Assembly (NCBI GenBank): GCA_964602415.1
Contig: CAZRQL010000005.1
Span: forward strand, 62,001-126,000
DNA length: 64,000 nucleotides
Source: CAZRQL01 sp964602415
GTDB lineage: Bacteria; Bacteroidota; Bacteroidia; Cytophagales; Flammeovirgaceae
Reading direction: 5' to 3'
Shown: piece after piece, positions 9,371-21,683 of the stretch
Layout of the letters: every line of letters begins with the position of its first letter
Numbering within the stretch: the stretch's first letter is position 1
The notes under the pieces: generated by a model
What the model was told of the DNA's origin: nothing
What the model saw: the letters and a program-made list of their open reading frames with translations, nothing else
The model's database searches: none
Program-made: the position numbers and the translations under genes

Positions 9371-12300
9371 ATGCAAAAAAAGATTGTTTACCTGCTGACA
9401 ATTATTTGTGTTTTTTTGATTCAATCCGCCTTCGCCCATCAAGACGTAGTAAGGCTTCACTTTTTTGAAAACAAAGGACAGTGGCCGGAGAATGTCAAAT
9501 ACCGCGCCGATATAACTTCAGGGTTTGTTTTTATGGAAAATAAATCGCTGATTTTCAGTTTTTACGACAACCAAAATCCTCATTTTTTTCATCCGTACCG
9601 CCCTGTTTCCCAACAAACCTACCCAAACAGCGCAAACAAAGTGCACTGTCGGGCGTACAGGCTGTCCTTTGTTGGTGCGCTTGATACCCGGCCTACCCAT
9701 TCGCAAGCCCGCTCAAAGGAGTACCGCAACTACTTTCTGGGGCAGCGAGCGGCAAGCCATGTATTTGGCTATGATACAGTCTATTACCCCAGTCTGTACC
9801 AAGGTATTGACATGCGCATCTACCAAGGTGAGTACGATTTAAAGTATGATTTTGAGGTCAAAGCCGGGGTCTCGACTGCCCAAATCAACATGCAATACAG
9901 CGGCGTGGATACCTTGTTTTTGAGGTACGGCAATCTGTATATCGTAAGCGGCACAGATACCGTCATTGAGCTAAAGCCCGTCAGCTACCAGAAAAAGGGC
10001 AAAAAATGGGTAGAAGTGCCCACCGAGTTCGATTTGCAAGGCAATACCGTGGGCTTTGTCTTTCCTCAGGGCTACGATACAAGCCAAGATTTGCTCATAG
10101 ACCCTTTGCTGGTATTTTCTTCATTTTCAGGCTCTACCTCCGACAACTGGGGCAATACGGCAGGTTTTGACTCTTTGGGCAACCTCTATGCCGGCGGAAC
10201 GGTGTTTGGGGCAAATTTCCCCACTACTGTCGGCAGTTTTGATGTAGATTTCAACGGCGAGGTGGACGTGGCCATCATCAAGTACGACACAGACAAACAA
10301 ACCAAGCTCTACGCAACTTTTTTTGGAGGTTCGCAAGTGGACATACCGGTATCAATTATTTGCGATAGCGATCAAAATTTGGTCATGCTTGGGCTTACCG
10401 CCTCTCGCAATCTGCCTGTTTTTGCCAACTCGTACCGAAGAACCCATGCAGGGGGCAACAACGTCACCCCGATTTCGGGCTATGAGATGATAGGCGGGTC
10501 GGATTTGTTTGTGGCAATTTTAAGCCAAGAGGGTACGCAACTCAAAGCATGTACCTATTTGGGGGGCAACGGCTCAGACGGCATCAGTCTGCATCCCACC
10601 ATAAACAAAAACTACGGCGATGCCATCAGAATGGAAGTCATCTTGGACAAACAAAACCATCCTTACGTCATATACGCCTCCAATTCAACCAATTTATCTC
10701 CAACCAATACATTTGGCAGCCAATCCCAAGGCTCAGTGTTTGTCCAAAAACTCTCCGCAGACTTGAGCCAGTCGCTTTGGCTGGTTTCCATAGGCAGCTC
10801 AGGCAGAGAGACCGGTTGCAGCATCAGACTCAAAGACAAAAAGCTACTCATCGGTGGCTCTACTACCGGAACAGATTTCCCCCTTACCCCCAATGCAGCC
10901 CAAAAAAACTATGCCGGTGGGGTTTCGGATGGATTTGTTGCCCTTCTTGATGCCGAAAAGGGCGATCTGTTGGCCGGTACTTACGTGGGCACAAGCGGCT
11001 ACGACAAAGTCTTTTATGTGGACTTTGACCCCAACAGCAACGATATCTTTTGCTTCGGCCAAACCGATGGGCGTTTTGTGGTGAGCAGAGGGGTCTATTC
11101 CAACCCAAAAAGCGGACAGTTTTTGATGCGCCTCGATGCCGACCTGAGTCAGGTATTGACCAACACTGTGTTGGGCAGTGGCGACGGAACACCCGATTTT
11201 GTGCCCACGGGCTTTCAGGTGAGCCGCTGCAACAACATCAACATAACCGGCTGGGCTTCAAATGCTTTGAATACCAACACCCTCGAAACCACCGAAGACG
11301 ACGGATTTGTGGGGGGTAGCACCAAAGGACTGCCCACCACAAGCGATGCTTTTATACCCAACTCGCCGCAAGATTCGAGCGATTTTTATTTCATGGTGGT
11401 TTCAGTGGCTATGGACAAACTCATTTACGCCACTTTTTTTGGCGGTACGCAAGGCAGCGGCGAGCACGTGGACGGGGGCACGAGTCGTTTTAGTGAAGAC
11501 GGGACGGTGTACCAAGCTGTTTGCGCCTGTCGAAGCAGAGACCGACAAGGCACCGCCCCCAACATACCCACCACTGACGGCTCAAGTATGGGCAACTCAC
11601 AAAACTGCAATAACATGGCTTTTAAGTTTGATTTGGGAGTGCCTACGGCGAGGTTTACTGCATCAAAAAACAGTGGCTGCGCACCGCTTACCGCCACTTT
11701 TTCTGCCCCAAAAGCCCAAGGCATTCGCTTCACTTGGGAAATTGACGGCCTGTTGCGCCAAACCTCCCCCAACAACACACCTTTAACCCACACGTTTAGC
11801 AAACCGGGTAAGTACGTAGTTCGGTACACCGTAGAAAATCCAAACTATTGCAGCACGGTGGCCGTGTTTGCAGACACCATAAGGGTTTTTGATATTGATT
11901 ATCAAGTGATTGGTGACACCGTTTTGTGCATAGGCGAATCTACCACCTTGCAGGTACAGACTGAGGGAAGTGTGGAATGGCTTGCGCCCCTCAATGTCAA
12001 TGCTTTCAGCGTTACGCTCAAGCCGCAACAAACCTCAACGTACCGTTTCAAAATAACCAAAGGCGAACAATGCCTAACCAACGGACAAGTCAAAGTTGAA
12101 GTCGTGCCCCCTATCGTGCCCAATATCAAGGTCTATGGCGATGGCGACTGCGGGGAAATGCCTTTTTTGGTGGCTAAAAACCAAACCCCCTACGCCGATG
12201 AGTTTGTTTGGTCTATCAATGGAGAAATTTTGCGAACCAAAGAAATAGACGCGCACATGTTGCCCGATACGGGCTGTTTTGTGATTGGTTTTAGTGCAAA

Positions 12301-12589
12301 AAAAGCTCATTGCCAAGTGGATACTACATTTGACTTTTGTATTGAACGCTTGGTTTTGCCCAACTTCATTAGCCCCAACGGCGACGGCCTCAACGAGCAG
12401 TTTGACATCAACGCCCGCTACGGGCCTCACAAAATCGTGATTGTAAACCGCTGGGGAAGAATTGTTTACCAAAGTGAAAACTACCAAAATGAGTGGTCTG
12501 CCGAAGGGCTGCCCCCGGGCGTGTACTATTATTCTCTTACCCCGCCCTCGGGAAGGGTCTGCAAAGGCTGGATAATGGTTGAAAAATAA
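9371..12589 (+). CDS. Large secreted T9SS type B cargo protein (DUF7948/SBBP/PKD/CHU_C)
   Basis: 1072 aa. Signal peptide at residues 1-22 (ends AFA). An N-terminal ENKGQWP segment starts a DUF7948-like domain (to about 240), followed by SBBP-type beta-propeller repeats with recurring TYLGG or TFFGG motifs (about 250-740). A PKD-like domain (CAPLTATFSAP) lies near 765-840, with a further Ig-like stretch after it. The C-terminal ~85 residues are a gliding-motility-associated domain (FISPNGDGLNEQF, VNRWGRIVY), the type B T9SS sorting signal. Expected on the surface or released; possible roles are adhesion or scaffold. No enzyme motif seen. Confidence 0.88.
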   Translation: MQKKIVYLLTIICVFLIQSAFAHQDVVRLHFFENKGQWPENVKYRADITSGFVFMENKSLIFSFYDNQNPHFFHPYRPVSQQTYPNSANKVHCRAYRLSFVGALDTRPTHSQARSKEYRNYFLGQRAASHVFGYDTVYYPSLYQGIDMRIYQGEYDLKYDFEVKAGVSTAQINMQYSGVDTLFLRYGNLYIVSGTDTVIELKPVSYQKKGKKWVEVPTEFDLQGNTVGFVFPQGYDTSQDLLIDPLLVFSSFSGSTSDNWGNTAGFDSLGNLYAGGTVFGANFPTTVGSFDVDFNGEVDVAIIKYDTDKQTKLYATFFGGSQVDIPVSIICDSDQNLVMLGLTASRNLPVFANSYRRTHAGGNNVTPISGYEMIGGSDLFVAILSQEGTQLKACTYLGGNGSDGISLHPTINKNYGDAIRMEVILDKQNHPYVIYASNSTNLSPTNTFGSQSQGSVFVQKLSADLSQSLWLVSIGSSGRETGCSIRLKDKKLLIGGSTTGTDFPLTPNAAQKNYAGGVSDGFVALLDAEKGDLLAGTYVGTSGYDKVFYVDFDPNSNDIFCFGQTDGRFVVSRGVYSNPKSGQFLMRLDADLSQVLTNTVLGSGDGTPDFVPTGFQVSRCNNINITGWASNALNTNTLETTEDDGFVGGSTKGLPTTSDAFIPNSPQDSSDFYFMVVSVAMDKLIYATFFGGTQGSGEHVDGGTSRFSEDGTVYQAVCACRSRDRQGTAPNIPTTDGSSMGNSQNCNNMAFKFDLGVPTARFTASKNSGCAPLTATFSAPKAQGIRFTWEIDGLLRQTSPNNTPLTHTFSKPGKYVVRYTVENPNYCSTVAVFADTIRVFDIDYQVIGDTVLCIGESTTLQVQTEGSVEWLAPLNVNAFSVTLKPQQTSTYRFKITKGEQCLTNGQVKVEVVPPIVPNIKVYGDGDCGEMPFLVAKNQTPYADEFVWSINGEILRTKEIDAHMLPDTGCFVIGFSAKKAHCQVDTTFDFCIERLVLPNFISPNGDGLNEQFDINARYGPHKIVIVNRWGRIVYQSENYQNEWSAEGLPPGVYYYSLTPPSGRVCKGWIMVEK

Positions 12590-12641
12590 GGTTTTAGCTT
12601 TTGATTTGCAGCAAAGCCCATCAAGAAATGATTTTTCAACC

Positions 12642-12649
12642 TACCTTTG
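12642..12649 (+). promoter_or_regulatory. Candidate -7 box of carB promoter
   Basis: TACCTTTG matches the Bacteroidota -7 consensus TAnnTTTG, 20 nt before the carB ATG. No good -33 TTTG lies at the usual distance. Confidence 0.45.
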
Positions 12650-12668
12650 CGGCATTTAGTTCGATACT

Positions 12669-15488
<2,820 letters not shown>

Positions 15489-15606
15489 GGGCTTGGCTAA
15501 CCCGCTGATGCCGATTGCGATACCTTCGGACTTTTTTACTTGATTTTGACAACCCATTCAAGCGTTGCCCCAAGCCCGGCTGATGAAACTGCCCATCAAG
15601 AAAGAT

Positions 15607-16119
15607 TTACCCCAACTGTCCCGACTCTAACTTTTCGGGTGATAGGCTAAAAACATAAAAAAATGACACAATCCAAACCACTACCGAAATCAAAAACAAG
15701 TAAATCATCCAACTCAAATCGTATAACTGCTTGATATTGACAGAATAAACCATAATCACAGCCCAAGAAAAAAACAAATTGCCTATCAGCCCCAGGCCTT
15801 TTGCCCAAAGGCTAAAATTTTTAAAAAAAATCATGCTGTTTTTGGCCGAAGAAAGCCAGACATTTTTTTTGGGGGCGAAAATCAAATCTTTGGGCATATA
15901 AGGCGGTAAATTACTCAAAATCATAGAGAAGACATTGACCACCACCACCAGAGCCAACACCAGATTAAAATACGTGTTTTTGTGCACTGCAAGAGAAGGA
16001 TTGCCGACGGCATCAAAGACTAAATACACGTTAATCCCTTCATAATGAGCATATACCAACACATGAACAAAAATAAAAACCGGAAAAGAGACCAACCACA
16101 ACATCTTTAAAATTCTCAT
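15607..16119 (-). CDS. Hypothetical four-helix membrane protein
   Basis: 170 aa, not recognised. About four hydrophobic segments: near residues 5-22, 48-68, 110-128 and 134-157. Start taken at the ATG (MRILKMLWLV) that begins the first membrane helix; an ATG 30 nt upstream is possible. Single gene, convergent with carB, divergent from the glutamine synthetase. Confidence 0.65.
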   Translation of the reverse strand: MRILKMLWLVSFPVFIFVHVLVYAHYEGINVYLVFDAVGNPSLAVHKNTYFNLVLALVVVVNVFSMILSNLPPYMPKDLIFAPKKNVWLSSAKNSMIFFKNFSLWAKGLGLIGNLFFSWAVIMVYSVNIKQLYDLSWMIYLFLISVVVWIVSFFYVFSLSPEKLESGQLG

Positions 16120-16303
16120 CACAGTTTGCTTTGAAGCAAAATTAATCAATTCTCAGACTTGTGGCTCCATGGCCGAGGGGGCGTTGTATCGTAAAATTAA
16201 AATTGAAAAAGAAAAATTCGATTATATACCGTTTATATTTTACCCTAAAAACACAGAAAAAATATATTTTTTGGAAAAATAAGTATTTTTTTTGACTTAT
16301 TTT

Positions 16304-16334
16304 TTGATTATTTACAAAAATTCAACTACTTTTG
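16304..16334 (+). promoter_or_regulatory. Promoter of type III glutamine synthetase
   Basis: TTG at 16304-16306, 20-nt spacer, then TACTTTTG at 16327-16334 (TAnnTTTG). The ATG follows 20 nt later. The surrounding 230 bp are very AT-rich and hold no other gene. Confidence 0.65.
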
Positions 16335-16354
16335 CCCAAAATTTATACCTATTT

Positions 16355-18511
16355 ATGGCAACACTAAGATTTTTGGCTATTGAGGAACTCTACCGCCGCA
16401 AACCCATCGAACCCCAGCAGATGAAGGGTAAAATCTCCGATTTTTTTGGAGAAAATGTTTTCTCGCTTTCTGTGATGCAAAAAATGCTGGCATCGCAGGT
16501 TTTCAAAAAAGTAAAATACGCCATCGAAAACGGCTTAAAAATAGACCAAGAGACCGCCGACGATGTAGCGGCTGCCGCTATGAACTGGGCTACCTCCAAA
16601 GGAGCCACCCATTATGCCCACTGGTTTCATCCGCTCACAGGCAGCACAGCCGAAAAACACGATGTATTTTTCAATATTTATGCGGGGATAGAAAAATTCA
16701 GCGGCAGCACACTGGTTCAACAAGAGCCTGACGGTTCTTCTTTCCCAAGTGGAGGCATTCGCACCACTTTTGAAGCCAGAGGATACACCGCATGGGACCC
16801 CTCCTCTCCCATGTTCATAATGGGCACAACTCTTTGTATTCCAACTATTTTTGTGTCTTACACGGGAGAAGCCTTAGACTACAAGACCCATTTGCTCAAG
16901 TCAAGTGAAGCCGTGGACAAAGCCGCCACAGCCGTATGTAAACATTTCGACCGCAATATCTCAAAGGTGAGTGCTTCTTTGGGCTGCGAACAAGAGTACT
17001 TCCTCATTGACAAGGCATTGTATTTTGCTCGACCTGACTTAGTGATGTCGGGGCGTAGTGTGTTTGGGCACACGCCTGCCAGAGGGCAACAGCTTGAAGA
17101 CCACTACTTTGGCTCGATACCCCCTAGGGTCTTCAACTTTATGAAAGACTTTGAAGTAGAGGCTTGGAAACTGGGTATTCCTGTGGCTACCCGACACAAC
17201 GAAGTGGCCCCCAGTCAGTTTGAGGTTGCCCCTATCTACGAAGACCTCAACGTAGCCATTGACCACAACCTGCTGCTTATGGACATCATGGAAAAAGTGG
17301 CAGAAAAGCATGACATGAAGGTTCTTTTCCATGAAAAGCCTTTCGCCGGCATCAATGGCAGCGGCAAACACAACAACTGGTCTTTGATCACCGACACAGG
17401 GGTCAATCTGTTTCAGCCCTCCGGCAGCGCAAAAGAAAATCTACTGTTTTTGACTTTTTTGGTCAATACCATCAAGGCCGTGCACCACTACGCCGATTTG
17501 CTTCGGGCCAGCATAGCCTCCGCCGGCAACGACCACCGATTGGGAGCCAATGAAGCCCCACCGGCTATCGTATCGGTATTTTTGGGAAGCCAACTTACTT
17601 CAGTGCTCGAAGAATTGGAAAATAACGGCAACGTGGTGATAGAAAAAGGCGACAACCTCTACATGAAACTCGGCATTGACAAAATACCCGAAATCATCTT
17701 AGATAACACCGACCGCAACCGTACTTCGCCTTTTGCCTTTACGGGCAATAAATTTGAATTTAGGGCGGTAGGATCGGAAGCCAATCCGGCTTTTCCTATG
17801 GCGGTACTCAATTTGATAGTAGCCGACCAACTCACTGACTTCAACGCCGAAGTGGAAGCCCAAATCGAGCAAGGCACAGAGAAAAGGTTGGCTATGATAG
17901 GAATCTTGCGCAGGTACATAAAAGAGTCGAAAGTGATTTTGTTCGGTGGAGACGGCTATTCTCAAGAGTGGCAAGAAGAAGCCGCCAGACGGGGACTTTC
18001 CAATATCAAAAACACCCCCTCTGCCATCAAAATATTTCTCAGTGAGCAAACAAGCGAACTTTTTGCCAGGCATAAAATTTGCTCCCACCGCGAACTGGAA
18101 GCCCGCTACGAAATTATGTGTGAGAACTACGCAAAAAAAATACAAATCGAATCGCGCATCATGGGCGACCTTGTGCTCAATCACATCATCCCCGCTGCTA
18201 TTTCTTACCAAACCAAACTCATAGCCAATGCCAACGGTTTGAAAGATTTGAACTTGGACAACAGCGGAATAGTGGCTACCATTGCAGAAATCGCCCAACG
18301 AGTTAATAGCCTAAAAGCCGATGTTTCGGCTATGATCAAAGAGCGCGAACGAATCAACGCATTGCATGAAAATAAAGCCCAAGAGTATTGCGACAACGTC
18401 AAAGAAAAATACTTTGACAAAATCCGTTTGGCCGTAGATGAGCTTGAACTATTGGTAGATAGCGAAACTTGGCCTTTGCCCAAATACCGTGAGATTTTGT
18501 TTCTCAAATAA
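16355..18511 (+). CDS. glnN: Glutamine synthetase type III
   Basis: 718 aa; ATP-dependent synthesis of glutamine from glutamate and ammonia. The length, the late GINGSGKHNNWS motif and the RTSPFAFTGNKFEFRAVGS signature are those of GSIII (GlnN), a dodecameric class common in Bacteroidota, and not the ~470-aa GSI. The EQEYFLID and EVAPSQFEVAPI segments carry metal and glutamate-site residues. I chose the ATG at 16355 (MATLRFLAIEELY), which is placed correctly after a promoter; an upstream in-frame ATG lies within the promoter. No glnK/amtB neighbour. Confidence 0.95.
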   Translation: MATLRFLAIEELYRRKPIEPQQMKGKISDFFGENVFSLSVMQKMLASQVFKKVKYAIENGLKIDQETADDVAAAAMNWATSKGATHYAHWFHPLTGSTAEKHDVFFNIYAGIEKFSGSTLVQQEPDGSSFPSGGIRTTFEARGYTAWDPSSPMFIMGTTLCIPTIFVSYTGEALDYKTHLLKSSEAVDKAATAVCKHFDRNISKVSASLGCEQEYFLIDKALYFARPDLVMSGRSVFGHTPARGQQLEDHYFGSIPPRVFNFMKDFEVEAWKLGIPVATRHNEVAPSQFEVAPIYEDLNVAIDHNLLLMDIMEKVAEKHDMKVLFHEKPFAGINGSGKHNNWSLITDTGVNLFQPSGSAKENLLFLTFLVNTIKAVHHYADLLRASIASAGNDHRLGANEAPPAIVSVFLGSQLTSVLEELENNGNVVIEKGDNLYMKLGIDKIPEIILDNTDRNRTSPFAFTGNKFEFRAVGSEANPAFPMAVLNLIVADQLTDFNAEVEAQIEQGTEKRLAMIGILRRYIKESKVILFGGDGYSQEWQEEAARRGLSNIKNTPSAIKIFLSEQTSELFARHKICSHRELEARYEIMCENYAKKIQIESRIMGDLVLNHIIPAAISYQTKLIANANGLKDLNLDNSGIVATIAEIAQRVNSLKADVSAMIKERERINALHENKAQEYCDNVKEKYFDKIRLAVDELELLVDSETWPLPKYREILFLK

Positions 18512-18583
18512 ACATGGATTAACAGGTACAAACAGCATTTGGGGCTTAATACAAGCCATTCCTATGGCGTGGAGGCATTCATT

Positions 18584-18605
18584 CCGTAGGGATGGCATGT
18601 GTATA
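18584..18605 (+). repeat. Dispersed repeat A, copy 1
   Basis: CCGTAGGGATGGCATGTGTA is matched at 25759-25780 by CCGTAGGCATCGCATGTGTT; about 19 of 22 positions agree. Possible REP-like intergenic repeat. Confidence 0.5.
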
Positions 18606-18714
18606 GAAAAGCGGCATCAAAGATGTTCAACTCGTCGAGGTCAAATACCATCAACAAATGCAAGGGCTACAAATATACAAAACCTTCATCATCAAGGGGT
18701 TATTTCAAATTAAC

Positions 18715-18740
18715 GATTGGAAAAAATCGTATTGCGTAAT
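18715..18740 (+). repeat. Dispersed repeat B, copy 1
   Basis: A 26-nt sequence beginning GATTGGAAAAAATCG and ending TATTGCGTAAT; the reverse complement of 25705-25730 matches it at 24 of 26 positions. Confidence 0.55.
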
Positions 18741-18767
18741 CAGAGGGCTATTCCCTTTGCGCGGCAG

Positions 18768-20336
18768 TCAATACAACTCCCAAACCCCTTTGTTGTAGTA
18801 GTTGTGTAAAGTGGGCAAGTGGATTTTGTTGGGCAAAATAGCGGCTGTGTCTGTCTGAGAGATGGGCTTTCCAAATCTGGTTATCATATCCAAGGCATCT
18901 ACGGTAAGCCATCTGGTAGGGATGGGAATTTTTTGGTGGCGCAGTCTTTGGAGTATTTGGTCGGTATTCAGTGACTTGCTGGCCAACTGAAATCCCCACT
19001 CCCCAAAAGTCAGCACGTGGTTGTGTAGCGGCACGACATTGAAACCGGCTGTTTGCAGTGTTTTTTTGATACAATAAAACGCCTCAGGGCCAAAATAAGG
19101 ACTGCCGCTTTGTACGATAATAGCCCCGTTGGGACGCAAGTGACGGTAGCACATCACAAAAAACTCCACCGAATAGAGCCTGCCGATTTCTATGGTGCGC
19201 GGGTCGGGAAAGTCCACTATCATCACGTCATAAAAACCCATGGTTTCATCCATAAATTTGTAGGCATCTTGGTTGATGATGTTGATTTTGGGGCTGTGAA
19301 GCGAGGAGTCGTTGAGTCGGGTGAAAATGGGGTTTTCTTTGCCCAACTTGGTCATTTCAGTGTCCAAATCTACCAAGGTAACGCGCTCTACTTGCGGGTA
19401 TTTGAGCACTTCCCTTGCGGCGCAACCGTCCCCGCCTCCCAAAATCAACACATCGGTAGCTCCCTGAGCGAGCAACATAGCCGGATGAACCAGCGGTTCG
19501 TGGTACAGGTATTCATCAAAACTGCTCAACTGTTGGTGGGTGTTGAGGTAGAGCCAGTGATGACCCTTCCACTGAGTAACCACAATTTTTTGGTAACGGG
19601 TTTGCTTTTGAAACACGATTCGGTCTTGGTAGCGGCGTTGCTCTCCCAAATCCACTACTGTTTGGGCAAAAAAAGCACCCATGCCAATAAGAACAGCCAC
19701 CAAAACCGCCAAAAGGGGAAAAAACTTACGCCCCCTGCCTTCCACCAAAGGAAAAAGCCGGTACAAAACCACTGTGGCAACCAAGAAATTGACCGTTCCC
19801 AAGACAAAAGGTGTGTAAGTGAGTCCCAGCAAGGGCAGCCCTACAAAAGCAAAAAATACCCCTCCAATCAGTGAGCCGTAATAGTCTTTTTCCATAACAG
19901 CCGCTACGTTGATTTTGAGGGTTTCAAAAGCATCATTGAGCCTCATAACCAAAGGAATTTCTATCCCAATCAAAAAACCAATCGCTATGGCGAAAACATA
20001 AATAACCACCGCATCCAAGCCAAAAATGAAAACCTGCAACCCGCCCGCCGCAAACGAAGCCGCGCTGTAAGCCGCCATTGCGCTGTAAGCCACCAGCACA
20101 GAAAGCAAAAACTCAGCGGCAATGAATTTTTCAAGCAGCCTGCCCTCTATGTATTTGGAAAAACTGCTGCCCAAGCCCATAGAAAAAAGCATCACCGACA
20201 AAATCATTGTCCACTGTATGGTAGAATCGCCCAGAAAGTAAGAAGCCAGCGTGGATAGCACGTACTCCGCCACAATACCTGAAAAACCGGTTGCCAGCAG
20301 CGAAATTTTAAGAATAAAGGATGGATTGGATTTCAA
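18768..20336 (-). CDS. speE: Membrane-fused polyamine aminopropyltransferase (spermidine synthase)
   Basis: 522 aa. Residues 1-225 form about seven hydrophobic helices; residues 235-510 form a spermidine synthase domain with the decarboxy-SAM site ILGGGDG (298-304), acidic VDLD (322-325) and catalytic-loop DFPDP (375-379). It should transfer an aminopropyl group to putrescine or another amine. The fused membrane part resembles other bacterial multi-pass spermidine synthases; whether it transports or only anchors is unknown. Preceded by a 70-aa ORF whose stop lies 1 nt upstream. Confidence 0.88.
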   Translation of the reverse strand: MKSNPSFILKISLLATGFSGIVAEYVLSTLASYFLGDSTIQWTMILSVMLFSMGLGSSFSKYIEGRLLEKFIAAEFLLSVLVAYSAMAAYSAASFAAGGLQVFIFGLDAVVIYVFAIAIGFLIGIEIPLVMRLNDAFETLKINVAAVMEKDYYGSLIGGVFFAFVGLPLLGLTYTPFVLGTVNFLVATVVLYRLFPLVEGRGRKFFPLLAVLVAVLIGMGAFFAQTVVDLGEQRRYQDRIVFQKQTRYQKIVVTQWKGHHWLYLNTHQQLSSFDEYLYHEPLVHPAMLLAQGATDVLILGGGDGCAAREVLKYPQVERVTLVDLDTEMTKLGKENPIFTRLNDSSLHSPKINIINQDAYKFMDETMGFYDVMIVDFPDPRTIEIGRLYSVEFFVMCYRHLRPNGAIIVQSGSPYFGPEAFYCIKKTLQTAGFNVVPLHNHVLTFGEWGFQLASKSLNTDQILQRLRHQKIPIPTRWLTVDALDMITRFGKPISQTDTAAILPNKIHLPTLHNYYNKGVWELY

Positions 20337-20337
20337 G

Positions 20338-20550
20338 TCAGTTTTCTTTTTGTTGATGACAAACCAAAGGATAGAGCCTGCGAAACTTATTGATATAGAA
20401 TAGTTTTTGTTGTAAAAAAGAATTTTCGCTCAACTCTGAAAATTCATTGAGCCATTGGAGGTACTTTTGGGGGTGCGCCTGACGAAACCCATCAGGGTTG
20501 ATGTTTTGCTTTTTCAAGAAATCATCAAGCAAACTCGAAGACAGTATCAT
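20338..20550 (-). CDS. Small hypothetical protein upstream of speE
   Basis: 70 aa, not recognised; soluble and helical in appearance (DDFLKKQNINPDGFRQAHP), with no signal peptide or membrane helix. Its stop is 1 nt from the speE start on the same strand, which argues for a real, co-translated gene. Confidence 0.6.
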   Translation of the reverse strand: MILSSSLLDDFLKKQNINPDGFRQAHPQKYLQWLNEFSELSENSFLQQKLFYINKFRRLYPLVCHQQKEN

Positions 20551-20730
20551 TTTGCAAATCTATTGAATGAGTAGGAAATTTATTTAGTCATAAACAACCC
20601 ATCAATCCGGTTCGGTTGTTTGCGTCAAAGGTCGAAAAGTTTTTACAAATTCAGCAGCAGAGAGCAAAAAATCCCACTAAATCAACTCGTATGGCTTATT
20701 TTTGGCACAAACAGTTCAACTAAATCTTAC

Positions 20731-21630
20731 ATGCAAGAACTTACGTATTTTTTTGATGAATTTATCAACTTCATCAGGTTTCCTTTTATGAGTTTGGGCA
20801 AAACCCAAGTTTCTATTGCACTGCTCTCAGAGGTTGTTTTTTCAGTGTTTTTGATAACTTGGATAGCTAAAATAGCCGCCCGACTTCTCCAGAATAACCT
20901 CACCAAGCGATTTAACCTCGAACAACATGTAGCCCAAACTTCAGCCGTCTTTGTGCGGTATTTTATCGTTGGGCTGGGGTTGTATGTTATTATCCAAAAT
21001 GCAGGTATAGATCTAAGTGCTTTTGGTATTTTGGTGGGGGCTTTGGGAGTGGGAATAGGTTTCGGCTTACAAAACATCACCAGCAATTTTATCTCCGGCA
21101 TTATTATTTTGTTTGAGCGGCCAATCAAACCGGGAGATTTCGTGGCCATCGGACAAACCCAAGGCACGGTCATAGAAATATCCCCTCGCTCTACCGTCAT
21201 CAGTACCCGCGACAACATAAGCATTATAGTACCCAATTCAGATTTTATCAACAACAAGGTCATCAATTACAGCTACACAGACCGAAAAATCAGGGTACAT
21301 ATTCCGGTAGGCGTTTCATATAGTTCTGAACCTCTAAAAGTTAGGAAAATACTCAACGAAGTAGGGAAAGCCCATCCGGGCGTGCTTCAAGACATGCCGG
21401 TGGACACAATCTTCATAGGCTACGGAGAAAGCTCCCTTGACTTTGAACTGCTGGTTTGGACACAAGACTACACAGACAACGAGCCAAAACTCAAAAGTGA
21501 ACTCTATTACTCGATATTTGAGAGGCTGTCCCAAGAAAATATAGAAATACCCTTCCCTCACAGGCATATCATTGTACCCCAAGAGTTTAGGTCTTGGATA
21601 GCTGGATTAGTAAACAAGAGCAGCAATTAA
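20731..21630 (+). CDS. Small-conductance mechanosensitive channel (MscS family)
   Basis: 299 aa inner-membrane channel that releases solutes on hypo-osmotic shock. Three N-terminal helices (about residues 30-110), the glycine/alanine-rich pore helix with GALGVGIGFGLQNITSNF, then the beta domain beginning RPIKPGDFV and the C-terminal alpha/beta domain ending near PFPHRHI. Start is the ATG at 20731; the frame is open upstream only through a TTG. Length is typical for MscS. Confidence 0.93.
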   Translation: MQELTYFFDEFINFIRFPFMSLGKTQVSIALLSEVVFSVFLITWIAKIAARLLQNNLTKRFNLEQHVAQTSAVFVRYFIVGLGLYVIIQNAGIDLSAFGILVGALGVGIGFGLQNITSNFISGIIILFERPIKPGDFVAIGQTQGTVIEISPRSTVISTRDNISIIVPNSDFINNKVINYSYTDRKIRVHIPVGVSYSSEPLKVRKILNEVGKAHPGVLQDMPVDTIFIGYGESSLDFELLVWTQDYTDNEPKLKSELYYSIFERLSQENIEIPFPHRHIIVPQEFRSWIAGLVNKSSN

Positions 21631-21655
21631 TTTTTTTTCGATTCGCCCGTGCTGC

Positions 21656-21663
21656 TATATTTG
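21656..21663 (+). promoter_or_regulatory. Candidate -7 box
   Basis: TATATTTG (TAnnTTTG) 20 nt before the ATG of the TerB-like gene. It also supports the start chosen there. Confidence 0.45.
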
Positions 21664-21683
21664 TGCATTGTCAAAAATTTATT

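Larger units (their letters stand above)
18512..18767. other. 256-bp intergenic stretch with dispersed repeats
   Basis: No complete gene. It contains a CCGTAGG...GCATGTGT repeat (18584-18605) and an AT-rich repeat (18715-18740), both with second copies near 25.7 kb. The + strand frame from about 18629 stays open for 50 codons but has no start or recognisable similarity; it may be a decayed coding fragment. Confidence 0.5.
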
